64,000 nucleotides of DNA from an uncultured Sphingomonadaceae bacterium (GTDB taxonomy: Bacteria > Pseudomonadota > Alphaproteobacteria > Sphingomonadales > Sphingomonadaceae), in contig CANMFX010000001.1 of assembly GCA_947497315.1 (NCBI GenBank), forward strand, positions 496,001-560,000, given 5' to 3'. A program made the translations under genes and the position numbers. The stretch's first letter is position 1, and each line of letters begins with the position of its first letter. The notes under the pieces were generated by a model. That model saw only the letters and a program-made list of their open reading frames with translations, made no database searches and was not told the DNA's origin. This document shows positions 53,640-62,540 of this stretch, piece after piece.

Positions 53640-56510
53640 ATGTCTGCACAAAAAAATATCCGCCGCCTTGCCGTTTACTCAGCGCTGTTTGCTACCGCAG
53701 CTATGCCGGTGACGGCTTGGGCGGGGACGATTGTCGGCACGGTCAGCGATCCAAGCGAAACCCGCGGTTTGCAATCCGCGCAGGTGCGGATTGTCGAGCT
53801 GGACCGGACGGCCACAACCGGCCGTGACGGCAGCTATCGCTTTCCCGATGTTCCTGCGGGCAGCTACACGCTTGAAACACGCTATGTCGGGGCGGACACG
53901 ATCCAGACTCGGGTCACGGTTTCTGAGACAGGTCTGACCCGTACAGATATTGTTCTGCGGTCTGGTGACAACAATGAGATACTGGTGATCGGGCAAAGTG
54001 CGAACCAGGCGAGCGCTCTGTCCCGCAAGCGTGAGGCCGACGGGGTTTCATCCGTTCTGACGCGCGATGCAATCGGACAGTTTCCTGATCAGAATGTTGC
54101 AGAATCGCTTCGTCGTTTGCCGGGACTCAATGTACTCAATGACCAGGGTGAAGGACGCTTTGTATCGGTTCGCGGCCTGGACCCAAGCTTGAACAGTTCG
54201 TCGCTGAACGGCGTTCGCATTCCCTCGCCCGAGGATGACGTCCGGTCGGTGGCGCTGGATGTTATTTCCAGTGATCTGATTGAATCGATCGAAGTCAAAA
54301 AATCGCTTACACCGGACATGGATGGCGACACGATCGGGGCTTCTATCGAGATTAATACGGTCAGTGCTTTTGACCGCAAAAAGGACCTGCTCACGGCGAA
54401 AGTGGAGGGCAGTTATAATGACTATTCGGGCGAGGTTACACCTAAGGCAAGCGTCGATTTTTCGACGCGGCTGACAGATGACATCGGCATTGCGGGCGGC
54501 TTCTCTTATTATAATCGCGAGTTCGAGACGGATAATATTGAAGCCGAAGGTTGGGACATAAATGACGACGGTGTGGTCTATGCCGATGAAGTTCAATATC
54601 GCGACTATGATGTCGAGCGCGAACGGATCAGCGCGTCGCTTTCTCTTGATTTCCGCGCCAGCGACAGCACCGAACTTTATGCTCGCGGCGTTTACAGTCA
54701 GTTTGACGATCAGGAGTTTCGTCGGCGTACGACGTTCAAATTGGACGAAGAGGCGAGTAGCGGCGATGCGAATAGCGCATTGTTTGATGATGCCGGTGGT
54801 GAGATAGAGATTGAGCGGGACAATAAGGATCGCTTTGAAAGTCAAAAAATCCGCTCTGTTGTCTTGGGCGGCAAGACCGAAACCGGACCATGGAAAATTG
54901 AATATTCCGGCAGCTGGGCCAAATCGAGCGAGTTTGAAGATGGTTCCGTAGATCCCACGAAATTCTCGAATGATTTTGATGGCAACGGCGTCAGCGTGCT
55001 ATTTGACTATAGCGACGACCGGACACCGTTTTTCAGCTATCCCACAGGAGCGGCCCTTGCCAATGATGCCAGTATCTACGCACTGGACGATGTTGAGCTG
55101 ACAACTCTTTCGGACTCACAAGATGAAGAATTTGCTGCCCGTCTCGACGTGTCACATGTCTTCGCAATGGGCAGCGGCGAATTCACCGTGCAAGGCGGCT
55201 TTAAAGGTCGTTGGCGTGAAAAGAGTTTCGATAAGGATGTCGAGTTTTATGAAGATGACAGTGGAAACTATTTTCTCGATGATGTGCTGGGAGAGCAAAC
55301 CTATCGCTTGACCGACCTCGGGCCATTTACCAGTCGTCGGGGCCCGACGGAATATTTCCGCGCCAATTTCAGTGATTTTGAGTTGCAGGAAATTGACAGC
55401 CAGTTTGACTCTGCAGTGTCCGACTATGTCAATCAGGAAGATATTTACGCAAGCTATTTGCTGGGCCGCTGGGATAGCGACAAGCTACGGGTCATTGGCG
55501 GCGTTCGTTTTGAACGGACCGAGAATGATATCTCGGCCAACACTGTGACCTTGGGTGAAGAGGGTGCAACTGTGGATGGGGTAGAGCTGACCGATGACAC
55601 TGTCTTCGTGACGCCTAATAATTTTGCCCGCAGCTATGATGACTGGCTGCCGAGCCTGAACATCCGTTTTGAACCACAGCGCAATCTGGTGTTGCGAGCC
55701 GCTGGATATCGCAGTTTGGTCCGACCGAATCTGCAGGATCTGGCGCCCCGTTTTGCGGTGGAGCAGAATGATGATGATGAACGGGAAGGCGAATTTGGCA
55801 ATCCTGACCTTCTTCCTTACGAGGCCTGGAATTTTGACGCGTCGGCTGAATATTATTTCAGCTCCAACGGTGCGATTACGGCCAATGTCTTTTACAAGGA
55901 TATCAAGAATTTTATCGTCGATAGTTTTAACGAAGCCGAAGAAGAAGATGCAAACGGTGATCTGATCCCACTACTCTTTCAGGGCATTCCTTATACCGAG
56001 GCTGTGATCCCTGTTAATGGGCCGAGCGCGGAAGTATTCGGATTTGAGTTTGGATTTGCGCAAGCCTTTACCTTCCTGCCCGGCCCGCTTGATGGCCTGC
56101 TGTTCAATTTCAACTATACCTATACGGATGCAACCGGATCGGTGTTTGCCGAACCCAACAGCACGGCGACCAGAGACATACCGTTGCCAAGCAGTTCCAA
56201 GCATACGTTTAATGCGGTTCTGGGCTATGAAAAAGGGCCGGTAAATTTCCGGCTCGCGGGCACATACCGCGATCGGTATCTGGATGAACTGGGGGCTGAG
56301 GCCAGCGAAGACCGCTATGTCGACAATCACTTCCAGCTGGATGCCAGTATCAAATTCAAATTGACCAAGAACATCCGGCTGTTCGGGGAGTGGATTAACA
56401 TCAACAACGCCAAATATTTTGCCTATCAGAATTTCGACACACGCAAACGACTGCTGCAATATGAAGAATATGGTTCGACATTCAAATTCGGCGCGAAGGT
56501 GAATTTCTGA
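53640..56510 (+). CDS. TonB-dependent receptor
   Basis: A 956-residue outer-membrane receptor. A signal peptide (1-28, ending AWA) precedes a carboxypeptidase-regulatory-like domain (about 29-108), a TonB-box-like EILVIG near 113, and a plug domain with LTRDAIGQFPDQNVAESLRR and VSVRGLDPSLNSS. The rest is a 22-stranded barrel ending in KFGAKVNF. It is of the TIGR01782-like large receptor type seen in Caulobacter and sphingomonads. Its stop overlaps the phytase start (TGATG), so it may import a phosphate ester or inositol phosphate (inference). Confidence 0.92.
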   Translation: MSAQKNIRRLAVYSALFATAAMPVTAWAGTIVGTVSDPSETRGLQSAQVRIVELDRTATTGRDGSYRFPDVPAGSYTLETRYVGADTIQTRVTVSETGLTRTDIVLRSGDNNEILVIGQSANQASALSRKREADGVSSVLTRDAIGQFPDQNVAESLRRLPGLNVLNDQGEGRFVSVRGLDPSLNSSSLNGVRIPSPEDDVRSVALDVISSDLIESIEVKKSLTPDMDGDTIGASIEINTVSAFDRKKDLLTAKVEGSYNDYSGEVTPKASVDFSTRLTDDIGIAGGFSYYNREFETDNIEAEGWDINDDGVVYADEVQYRDYDVERERISASLSLDFRASDSTELYARGVYSQFDDQEFRRRTTFKLDEEASSGDANSALFDDAGGEIEIERDNKDRFESQKIRSVVLGGKTETGPWKIEYSGSWAKSSEFEDGSVDPTKFSNDFDGNGVSVLFDYSDDRTPFFSYPTGAALANDASIYALDDVELTTLSDSQDEEFAARLDVSHVFAMGSGEFTVQGGFKGRWREKSFDKDVEFYEDDSGNYFLDDVLGEQTYRLTDLGPFTSRRGPTEYFRANFSDFELQEIDSQFDSAVSDYVNQEDIYASYLLGRWDSDKLRVIGGVRFERTENDISANTVTLGEEGATVDGVELTDDTVFVTPNNFARSYDDWLPSLNIRFEPQRNLVLRAAGYRSLVRPNLQDLAPRFAVEQNDDDEREGEFGNPDLLPYEAWNFDASAEYYFSSNGAITANVFYKDIKNFIVDSFNEAEEEDANGDLIPLLFQGIPYTEAVIPVNGPSAEVFGFEFGFAQAFTFLPGPLDGLLFNFNYTYTDATGSVFAEPNSTATRDIPLPSSSKHTFNAVLGYEKGPVNFRLAGTYRDRYLDELGAEASEDRYVDNHFQLDASIKFKLTKNIRLFGEWININNAKYFAYQNFDTRKRLLQYEEYGSTFKFGAKVNF

Positions 56511-57550
56511 TGCGGCGGTTGAGAAAAGCCCTGTTGATCGGCAGCTGTTTCTTCGCTGGTGCTTGTGGCGAACAGGCTGCTCCAGGTCCGGATATTACCG
56601 CTGTGCCTGCTGTCGCGGAAACCGAAAGCGTTGGCACGGTCGGTGATGATGCGGCCGATGATCCGGCCATCTGGCGAAACCCGAACGATCCTTCGCAGAG
56701 CCTGATCATTGGGACGGACAAAAAGGCCGGCATCCATATTTATGATCTGAAGGGACAACAAAAATCGTTCCTTGCAGCTGATGCTGTGAATAATGTTGAT
56801 ATCAGAACGGTGTCTTCCGCGTCCGGTGACGTGATCCTGGTTGGCGCCAGTGATCGTAGTGATCGCACGCAACCTCGTCTCGCGCTCTACACGCTGGATA
56901 GCGAAAACATAAAATTGAAAGCGCTGACCAATATCGCAGTGGGCACGGGCGAAGCATATGGGTTCTGCTTTGGCCTATTGGGCGATAGCAATTTGCGTGC
57001 TTTCATCGTGACCAAAGAAGGCAGCATCATCGATATGTCTGTCGGGATTTCAAAAGCCATGCCGACTGTTAACGTAAACCGCACTTTCAAACTGGAAACA
57101 CAGCCGGAAGGCTGCGTGGTCGATGATCGTACGGGCATGCTTTATGTCGGCGAAGAAAATGTCGGAATCTGGTCGTTCAATCTCAAGCAAGACGCGCCTG
57201 AACCGGTGCAGTTTGCTGTGCTGAAGGCGGGTGAATTGACCGCTGATGTCGAAGGTCTGGCGCTGGCTCCGGAGGGTGCATCCGGCGGCTATTTGCTGGC
57301 GTCGAGCCAGGGCGACAACAGCTATGCGATTTATGAACTTGAAAGCGGTATATTTCGCGCGCGTTTTGCGGTTGAAGATGGTGTCATAGACACGACATCA
57401 GATACGGATGGCATTGAGCTGATCCTTGGCGATTTTGGCCCGGACTATCCCGGCGGGCTTTTTGTTGCACAGGATGGTGACAATGGTGAAGGCACGCAGA
57501 ATTTCAAATTCCTGTCCTGGGACGCCATCCGCAAGTCTTTGAATCTCTAA
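56510..57550 (+). CDS. Beta-propeller 3-phytase
   Basis: A 346-residue secreted phytase, probably a lipoprotein (signal ending FFAGAC at Cys20). The six-bladed propeller shows DDAADDPAIWRNP, which holds calcium-binding residues, LIIGTDKKAGIHIYDL, ASDRSDRTQPRLALY and GDNGEGTQNFKFLSW. It cleaves phosphate from phytate. It is translationally coupled to the TonB receptor, a common arrangement in aquatic alphaproteobacteria. The end forms a 9-bp inverted repeat with the convergent amidohydrolase end. Confidence 0.91.
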   Translation: MRRLRKALLIGSCFFAGACGEQAAPGPDITAVPAVAETESVGTVGDDAADDPAIWRNPNDPSQSLIIGTDKKAGIHIYDLKGQQKSFLAADAVNNVDIRTVSSASGDVILVGASDRSDRTQPRLALYTLDSENIKLKALTNIAVGTGEAYGFCFGLLGDSNLRAFIVTKEGSIIDMSVGISKAMPTVNVNRTFKLETQPEGCVVDDRTGMLYVGEENVGIWSFNLKQDAPEPVQFAVLKAGELTADVEGLALAPEGASGGYLLASSQGDNSYAIYELESGIFRARFAVEDGVIDTTSDTDGIELILGDFGPDYPGGLFVAQDGDNGEGTQNFKFLSWDAIRKSLNL

Positions 57551-57581
57551 TCCGTGGTGTTCTGAATGCCGGTTAGAGATT
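57542..57581. terminator. Inverted repeat spanning two convergent stop codons
   Basis: AATCTCTAA (57542-57550) and TTAGAGATT (57573-57581) pair perfectly over a 22-base loop. Both proteins end in Asn-Leu-stop, so the repeat is made of the final codons of the phytase and amidohydrolase. It may work as a weak bidirectional terminator. Confidence 0.35.
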
Positions 57582-58385
57582 GAACACGCGGCGGGCATTG
57601 CCAAACAGAAAGGCATCCTCTTGTTCGCGGGAAAGGTCGAGCTGATCCAGATGCTGCAGGCACTGTTCTGGAGAAAGCATGGGCCAGTTCGTTCCGAACA
57701 TTACCCGCTTGGACCCGATCCCCTTCATGAAGCTGACGAAGTCGTCGGGAAGACGATGAACGGCATAAGCCGACGTATCGGCATGGAAATTGGGAAACTT
57801 GATGGTTAGCGATGTCAGCTCGTCAATCCATGGAAAGCCGACATGACCGCCGACGACCACCAGTTCCGGGAAGTCCAGTAAGACATCTTCAAGATAGGGA
57901 ATGGGGCGTCCTGTTTCTGATCGCAGCAGCGGCCCGGTATGCCCGACCTGCGTGCAGAACGGTACGCCAAGATCAACACAGGCTGCATAAACGGGATAAT
58001 AATGGCGGTCATTGGGCGGCAGATCCCACAACCATGGGACTACGCGAACGCCGACAAATTTTTCACCGTCCACCCATTTGCGGATATCCCGGACGGCCTG
58101 CATCGGATTGCTGAGATCAACGGTGGCGAGGCCGCGAAACCGATCCGGCGCGCTGTCGATTTGATCGCTTACTTCTTCATTGCTGATCAGAGAGCCTTGC
58201 GGTCCATGCCAGGCCGACAAAAGGGAGATATCCACGCCCGCTGTGTCCATTGCCCGCAAAGTGGACTCGGTAGACGGGATGAGGGGGGCTCCGGACTGAC
58301 CTGTCCACCGTAGCAAGGTTTCCAGCCATGGGGCCTTGGCCATCCGCTCCGTTGTCATCTGCGCCCAGACATCAATCGCGCCCAT
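57573..58385 (-). CDS. Amidohydrolase family 2-like protein lacking usual metal ligands
   Basis: A 270-residue TIM-barrel protein of the amidohydrolase 2 (ACMSD-like) family. The usual N-terminal HxH is replaced by IDVWAQ, and the late metal aspartate position reads FGTNWPM instead of GSDYP. His in QVGHTGP and VGGHVGFPW remain. It may be a metal-independent lactonase/decarboxylase or have lost activity. The ATG at 58385 follows AGAGGAG; an ATG at 58415 is less likely. It is divergent from a SnoaL-like gene with an operator-like repeat between. Confidence 0.85.
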   Translation of the reverse strand: MGAIDVWAQMTTERMAKAPWLETLLRWTGQSGAPLIPSTESTLRAMDTAGVDISLLSAWHGPQGSLISNEEVSDQIDSAPDRFRGLATVDLSNPMQAVRDIRKWVDGEKFVGVRVVPWLWDLPPNDRHYYPVYAACVDLGVPFCTQVGHTGPLLRSETGRPIPYLEDVLLDFPELVVVGGHVGFPWIDELTSLTIKFPNFHADTSAYAVHRLPDDFVSFMKGIGSKRVMFGTNWPMLSPEQCLQHLDQLDLSREQEDAFLFGNARRVFNL

Positions 58386-58406
58386 ATCAATCTCCTCTTG
58401 CAATAA

Positions 58407-58422
58407 ACTACACATATGTAGT
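58407..58422. promoter_or_regulatory. Operator-like inverted repeat ACTACA-N4-TGTAGT
   Basis: A 16-bp perfect inverted repeat in the 117-bp gap between the divergent amidohydrolase and SnoaL-like genes, 22 bp from the amidohydrolase start. Its size fits a TetR- or MarR-type operator. No regulator gene lies close by. Confidence 0.45.
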
Positions 58423-58502
58423 AATTGGATATGAGTAAAATTGTCAACAAGAAAAAAATGCCGCTATAACTGGGTGGAGAGATTGGGAATGAAAGGTTCG
58501 TA

Positions 58503-58883
58503 ATGCCAAGCCGCAAGAGAGTTGAGCAGTTTATTGACGCCGTGGTGCATGGGGATCATGCTGAGGCCATAAAAGAATTTTATCATGCAGATGCAACAAT
58601 GCAGGAAAATTGTGAGCCGCCACGCTGCGGCCGCGATAATCTGATTGCACATGAAAAGCAGGCGATGGGCCGGTTGCAAGAGATGAAAACACATCCACCT
58701 GAATCGGTGCTGGTGGATGGTGATGAGGTGATGATCATGTGGACATTTGATGCAACGGACAAGCAAGGTGTGACGCGCAGGCTCAATGAAATTTCTCATC
58801 AGGTCTGGTCCGCTGATGGCATCATGAAAGAGCGGTTTGTCTATGACAGTGCAACCGCCTGGCAAATTGTTGAACCGGCTTGA
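58503..58883 (+). CDS. SnoaL-like (NTF2 superfamily) protein
   Basis: A 126-residue NTF2-fold protein. The helix VEQFIDAVVHGDHAEAIKEF, a YHADATMQENCEPP strand and LVDGDEVMIMWTFDAT with the C-terminal EISHQVWSADGIMKERFVYD follow the family pattern. The RGRDNL segment common in polyketide cyclases appears here as CGRDNLIAHE. The function is unknown; it may act on the same substrate as the neighbouring SDR and amidohydrolase. Confidence 0.82.
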   Translation: MPSRKRVEQFIDAVVHGDHAEAIKEFYHADATMQENCEPPRCGRDNLIAHEKQAMGRLQEMKTHPPESVLVDGDEVMIMWTFDATDKQGVTRRLNEISHQVWSADGIMKERFVYDSATAWQIVEPA

Positions 58884-58966
58884 TCAGAAAAGCCCATCGC
58901 GGTCTGTTTATTTCCGAAGCCATCCTCTAACGTCCTGAGGAACAGTTTGAACAGGACATCAAATTT

Positions 58967-59740
58967 ATGAATCTCAAAGACAAAATCATCATTATCACGG
59001 GAGCCGCAAGCGGCATCGGGGCTGCTATGGCGCGGTGTTTTGCCGCAGCGGGCGCCAAGCATGTTGTATGTGCCGACCGGGACATGGCAGGCGCGCAATC
59101 CGTTGCCACTGAAATCGACGGAACGGCGATACAGACGGATGTGTCTTTGGAAGCTGATATCACATCTCTTATCGAGACGGTCGAGCGGGACATTGGTCCA
59201 ATTGACCTGTTCGTGTCCAACGCCGGAATCATCATGGAGGGCGGCGTCGAGGTCGGCGACGATGGCTGGCAGAAAATCTGGGACATTAATGTCCTGGCGC
59301 ATATTCGTGCCGCCCGTATCCTCGTTCCTAAAATGCTGGCCCGCGGCGGTGGATATATTTTGAGCACCGCGTCTGCCGCCGGACTGCTCGCACAAATCGG
59401 ATCTGCGCCTTATTCCGTCACCAAACATGCGGCAGTCAGTTTTGCCGAATGGCTCGCGATCACTCATGGAGATGACGGGCTGAAAGTATCAGTGCTTTGT
59501 CCGCAAGGTGTGGCAACGGCAATGACGGCCGATATTGATACGTCAACGGTAGCGAAAGACGGTATGCTGACAGCCGAAGCGGTTGCGCAGATCACATTGG
59601 ATGCCATTGAAGAAGAACGCTTTTTGATCCTGCCGCATCCGCAAGTGGCCGACTATATCAAGCAAAAGGGCAGTGACCCGGAGCGCTGGATTTCAGGCAT
59701 GCAAAGATGGCAAGCAATGCTGACCGAGCAGGCATCCTAA
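58967..59740 (+). CDS. Short-chain dehydrogenase/reductase (first)
   Basis: A 257-residue classical SDR. The cofactor motif is TGAASGIGAA, then NAG in SNAGIIMEGG. The catalytic serine is in STASAAG and the YxxxK in YSVTKHA. Asp at the end of strand 2 (VVCADRD) favours NAD. The substrate is unknown. It starts 83 bp after the SnoaL-like gene, with a GTCCTG/CAGGAC inverted repeat in the gap. Confidence 0.9.
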   Translation: MNLKDKIIIITGAASGIGAAMARCFAAAGAKHVVCADRDMAGAQSVATEIDGTAIQTDVSLEADITSLIETVERDIGPIDLFVSNAGIIMEGGVEVGDDGWQKIWDINVLAHIRAARILVPKMLARGGGYILSTASAAGLLAQIGSAPYSVTKHAAVSFAEWLAITHGDDGLKVSVLCPQGVATAMTADIDTSTVAKDGMLTAEAVAQITLDAIEEERFLILPHPQVADYIKQKGSDPERWISGMQRWQAMLTEQAS

Positions 59741-59823
59741 CACTAATGTCCTGATAAAATGGAGCATTGGGCAGAGGTGCCAGTGCGACTAGCCTCCCGA
59801 TTAAATATAAAGGAGGATTCGAG

Positions 59824-60756
59824 ATGGCATTGGTATCAGTGGTCGGCGCAACCGGGCGTCAGGGATTGGCACAAATCAGACAACTGGGCGCAACGGGCCA
59901 TAGGGTACGGGCGCTGTCACGGAGCGAAACACCTGATTTGGGCGGGAGCAATGTCGCTGATGAAGCGCGGATTTTTGATCTGTATGATGAGGACACCTGG
60001 GTCCCGGCTTTCGAAGGATCGGACGCAGTTTTCTATACCCATCCCTTGCAAGCACGAGAGGACCGGGCGACTCTAACTGGCCGGGTTGCTGCGGCTGTAC
60101 AAACAGCAGGCGGCAAACGTTTTATCTGGAATACGTCCAGCTGGATCCCCGAGCGTCCTGGCGATCCGTTCACCTATGGCAATAACACGATCGCGGTAAA
60201 TTCGATTTTTCGTTCAGGTGTTCCGGCTACAGTTTTCGGTTCGGTGCTGTTCATGGACAACCTGCTCACCAACTGGGCCCGTCCGTTCATTGTCGACGAA
60301 AGTCGCTATGTCTATCCGCATGAGGCGCATTTGGAAGCGAACTGGATCAGCCTGGATGATGTCGGCAAATGCATGGTGGCAGCAATGGAGCGGCCCGATT
60401 TTGAAGGATCATGGATGAATATCGGCGGGCCCCAACGGATCAAGCCGCCACAGGTCGCCAAAATCCTGTCCAAGGTTTTTGGTCGCGAGATCAAATATGA
60501 TCCCTGCACGCCAAAGGAATTTGGTGACCTGTTAGTGGGTGCATTTGGTGATGACGTGCCGGAAGAAAATCGCGCCACCATGTCTGCGGGAATCGCGGCC
60601 TTCTACGAATATAATAACAAGGCCGAGACCAAACCTTTTGAGGTATGTACAGATTTCATGCAGCAACGCTTGCCAGAGGTAGAGTTTGAAACGCTGGAGC
60701 AATGGGCGATGCGGCAAGACTGGTCAGACGACGCGCACAGACCACCTGCAGGTTAA
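59824..60756 (+). CDS. NmrA-like NAD(P)-binding protein
   Basis: A 310-residue atypical SDR of the NmrA/HSCARG type. The N-terminus is ALVSVVGATGRQGLAQIRQL; RALSRSE carries a basic residue suited to NADP. WNTSSWIPERPGDP and the C-terminal helices follow. Many members are redox sensors or reductases without the YxxxK. A very good Shine-Dalgarno (AAGGAGG) precedes the ATG at 59824, so an earlier in-frame start is rejected. It lies 4 bp before the next SDR gene. Confidence 0.88.
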   Translation: MALVSVVGATGRQGLAQIRQLGATGHRVRALSRSETPDLGGSNVADEARIFDLYDEDTWVPAFEGSDAVFYTHPLQAREDRATLTGRVAAAVQTAGGKRFIWNTSSWIPERPGDPFTYGNNTIAVNSIFRSGVPATVFGSVLFMDNLLTNWARPFIVDESRYVYPHEAHLEANWISLDDVGKCMVAAMERPDFEGSWMNIGGPQRIKPPQVAKILSKVFGREIKYDPCTPKEFGDLLVGAFGDDVPEENRATMSAGIAAFYEYNNKAETKPFEVCTDFMQQRLPEVEFETLEQWAMRQDWSDDAHRPPAG

Positions 60757-60760
60757 TTTG

Positions 60761-61528
60761 ATGACCAAACGATTGGAAGGCAAGGTCGCGCTCGTCACGG
60801 GCGGTGCCTCTCGCCCCGGTATCGGTGCTGCCATTGCGGAACGGTTGGCGGAAGAAGACGCGATCGTCGTGGTTAGCGATATCGATCATCTTGGAGTGGA
60901 GGAAACCGCTGCTTTGATCAGCGAAAAGGGCGGCAATGTAACAGCAGTCAAACAGGATGTGACCTCGCAGCAGGACTGGGAAGAAGTGATGGCGGCTGTG
61001 CTTGCCGAGCACGGACGGCTGGACGTGCTGGTGAATAATGCCGGTATATTGGATGTGGCGGCGATTAACAGCGACAGAGCTGTGCCGGCGCTGCGCAAGC
61101 AGTTTGAAGTTAATGTTGAGGGTAGTTTTATCGGAACCCAGGCAGCTGTCGCGGCGATGCGGCAATCCGGCGGGGGATCGATTATCAATCTGTCGTCTGT
61201 GGCCGGGCTAGTCGGTTTCCGTGGCAGTGCCAGCTATGCAGCATCGAAAGGTGCGGTAAAACTGTTTAGCAAATCGGTGGCGCTGGAAGTGGCGGAAGAG
61301 AATATTCGGGTCAATACAGTGCACCCGGGGATCATTCGCACCAATATGCAAAGCGCAGGTGCAGACACAAACTCGGACAATTATGCGGCGATAGAGGCGG
61401 CAATTCCGGCCGGCAGATTAGGTGAACCAAGGGATATTGCGAATTGCATATTATTTCTGGCATCGGATGAATCGAGCTATATCACTGGTGCGGAATTTGT
61501 TGTCGATGGGGGCTACACGGCGCAATAG
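60761..61528 (+). CDS. Short-chain dehydrogenase/reductase (second)
   Basis: A 255-residue classical SDR. The cofactor motif is TGGASRPGIGAAI, with two extra residues in the glycine loop compared with TGxxxGIG. VVSDIDH, NNAGIL, NLSSVAGL and YAASKGA give the rest of the site, and the C-terminus FVVDGGYTAQ is typical. The extra-length loop is found in a known subset of SDRs. The ATG at 60761 follows the NmrA-like stop by 4 bp; earlier in-frame codons overlap that gene. Confidence 0.9.
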   Translation: MTKRLEGKVALVTGGASRPGIGAAIAERLAEEDAIVVVSDIDHLGVEETAALISEKGGNVTAVKQDVTSQQDWEEVMAAVLAEHGRLDVLVNNAGILDVAAINSDRAVPALRKQFEVNVEGSFIGTQAAVAAMRQSGGGSIINLSSVAGLVGFRGSASYAASKGAVKLFSKSVALEVAEENIRVNTVHPGIIRTNMQSAGADTNSDNYAAIEAAIPAGRLGEPRDIANCILFLASDESSYITGAEFVVDGGYTAQ

Positions 61529-61602
61529 CGTATATTTTTTTGCCAGAATGAACCTTTTGGCGCTTTGCTTCGACTATAGGGGTAAAGGCCATCAGGATAT
61601 CT

Positions 61603-62160
61603 ATGCGCTACAGTGTTACAGACCGGGTTTATGACGAATTGTTGCTCAACCGCATTCAGGCCGGAGACCGGCGCGCGGGAGAGCGATTAGCGGCGAGATG
61701 GCATCCGCGTCTGATGCGCACATCCTACCGGCTTTTGCGTGACGAAGAACAGGCGCGTGCCGCCGTGCAAGAAGCATGGAGCGGCATTTGCAAAGGGTGG
61801 CGCAGGTTACGCAATCCCTCCCGATTTCCGGCATGGGCTTACACGATCCTGCACCGCAAATGCGCAGACCAGATAAGCAAGAACCAGAAGCATAGAAGCC
61901 TTCATGCCGTTGCAGTTGAAGATGCGGACATTTCCGTAGCGCCGCGCGGCGAAGATAAGGTTACCATTGATCAAGCCTTTGATCGTTTGAGCGATGACCA
62001 CCGCATGGCGGCTCTGCTCTATTTTGGTGAAGGCCTGACGATCAAGGAAATTGCCGAGGTAACGGGCACGGCAATTGGCACAGCAAAATCCCGACTGTTT
62101 CATGCGCGCCGACAGTTAAAGGCAGCGCTTGATGACGAACCAAATGAAGGAGAAACATGA
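61603..62160 (+). CDS. ECF-type RNA polymerase sigma factor
   Basis: A 185-residue sigma-70 family protein with only regions 2 and 4. Region 2 (about 20-90) has LLRDEEQARAAVQEAW and FPAWAYTILHRKCAD. Region 4 (about 125-175) has LSDDHRMAALLYFGEGLTIKEIA and the helix-turn-helix GTAIGTAKSRLFHARRQLK. It would direct polymerase to stress or envelope promoters. Its stop overlaps the DUF6768-like membrane protein start by 4 bp, suggesting that protein is its regulator. Confidence 0.93.
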   Translation: MRYSVTDRVYDELLLNRIQAGDRRAGERLAARWHPRLMRTSYRLLRDEEQARAAVQEAWSGICKGWRRLRNPSRFPAWAYTILHRKCADQISKNQKHRSLHAVAVEDADISVAPRGEDKVTIDQAFDRLSDDHRMAALLYFGEGLTIKEIAEVTGTAIGTAKSRLFHARRQLKAALDDEPNEGET

Positions 62161-62534
62161 TGACAAAATTTGATGATAAGCTTGGCGCCTCACTCAGCGC
62201 CGATGATCGAGCGTTTTTGGAAGATCTGGAAGACGGGCGCGGATTGTTCGAACAACTGGGCACCGCTTTTCAGGGGCCAATGCGCTTCTGGTCCTATTTG
62301 ATGGGCCTCTACACACTGGGTTTTACCATATTGGCTTTTTTCTGCGGATGGCAGGCGATTGCAGCCGTGGAAGTTCGCGAAACCATCTTATGGTCGGCGG
62401 GCTGTATCATTTCATTCATTGCCATCGGCCTGCTGAAAATGTGGCTGTTCGACCGGATGAACACACTTACTATTTTGGGTGAGCTCAAAAAGATCGAACT
62501 GCGCGTCGCTCAAATTGGAGATGCACGCGGCTAA
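62157..62534 (+). CDS. DUF6768-like membrane protein, possible anti-sigma partner
   Basis: A 125-residue protein with a 44-residue acidic cytoplasmic-type N-terminus, two membrane helices (about 45-66 and 77-97) and a short charged helix at the end (LGELKKIELRVAQI). It matches DUF6768 proteins as I recall them. It is coupled to the ECF sigma gene (ATGA overlap; GGAG before the ATG). No zinc anti-sigma (HxxxCxxC) motif is present, so an anti-sigma role is inferred from position only. Confidence 0.75.
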   Translation: MMTKFDDKLGASLSADDRAFLEDLEDGRGLFEQLGTAFQGPMRFWSYLMGLYTLGFTILAFFCGWQAIAAVEVRETILWSAGCIISFIAIGLLKMWLFDRMNTLTILGELKKIELRVAQIGDARG

Positions 62535-62540
62535 AACGGC

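Noticed and set aside
54048-54845. Open frame opposite the TonB receptor
   Set aside because: Antisense to the plug and barrel of a clear receptor, with no ribosome-binding site or motif.
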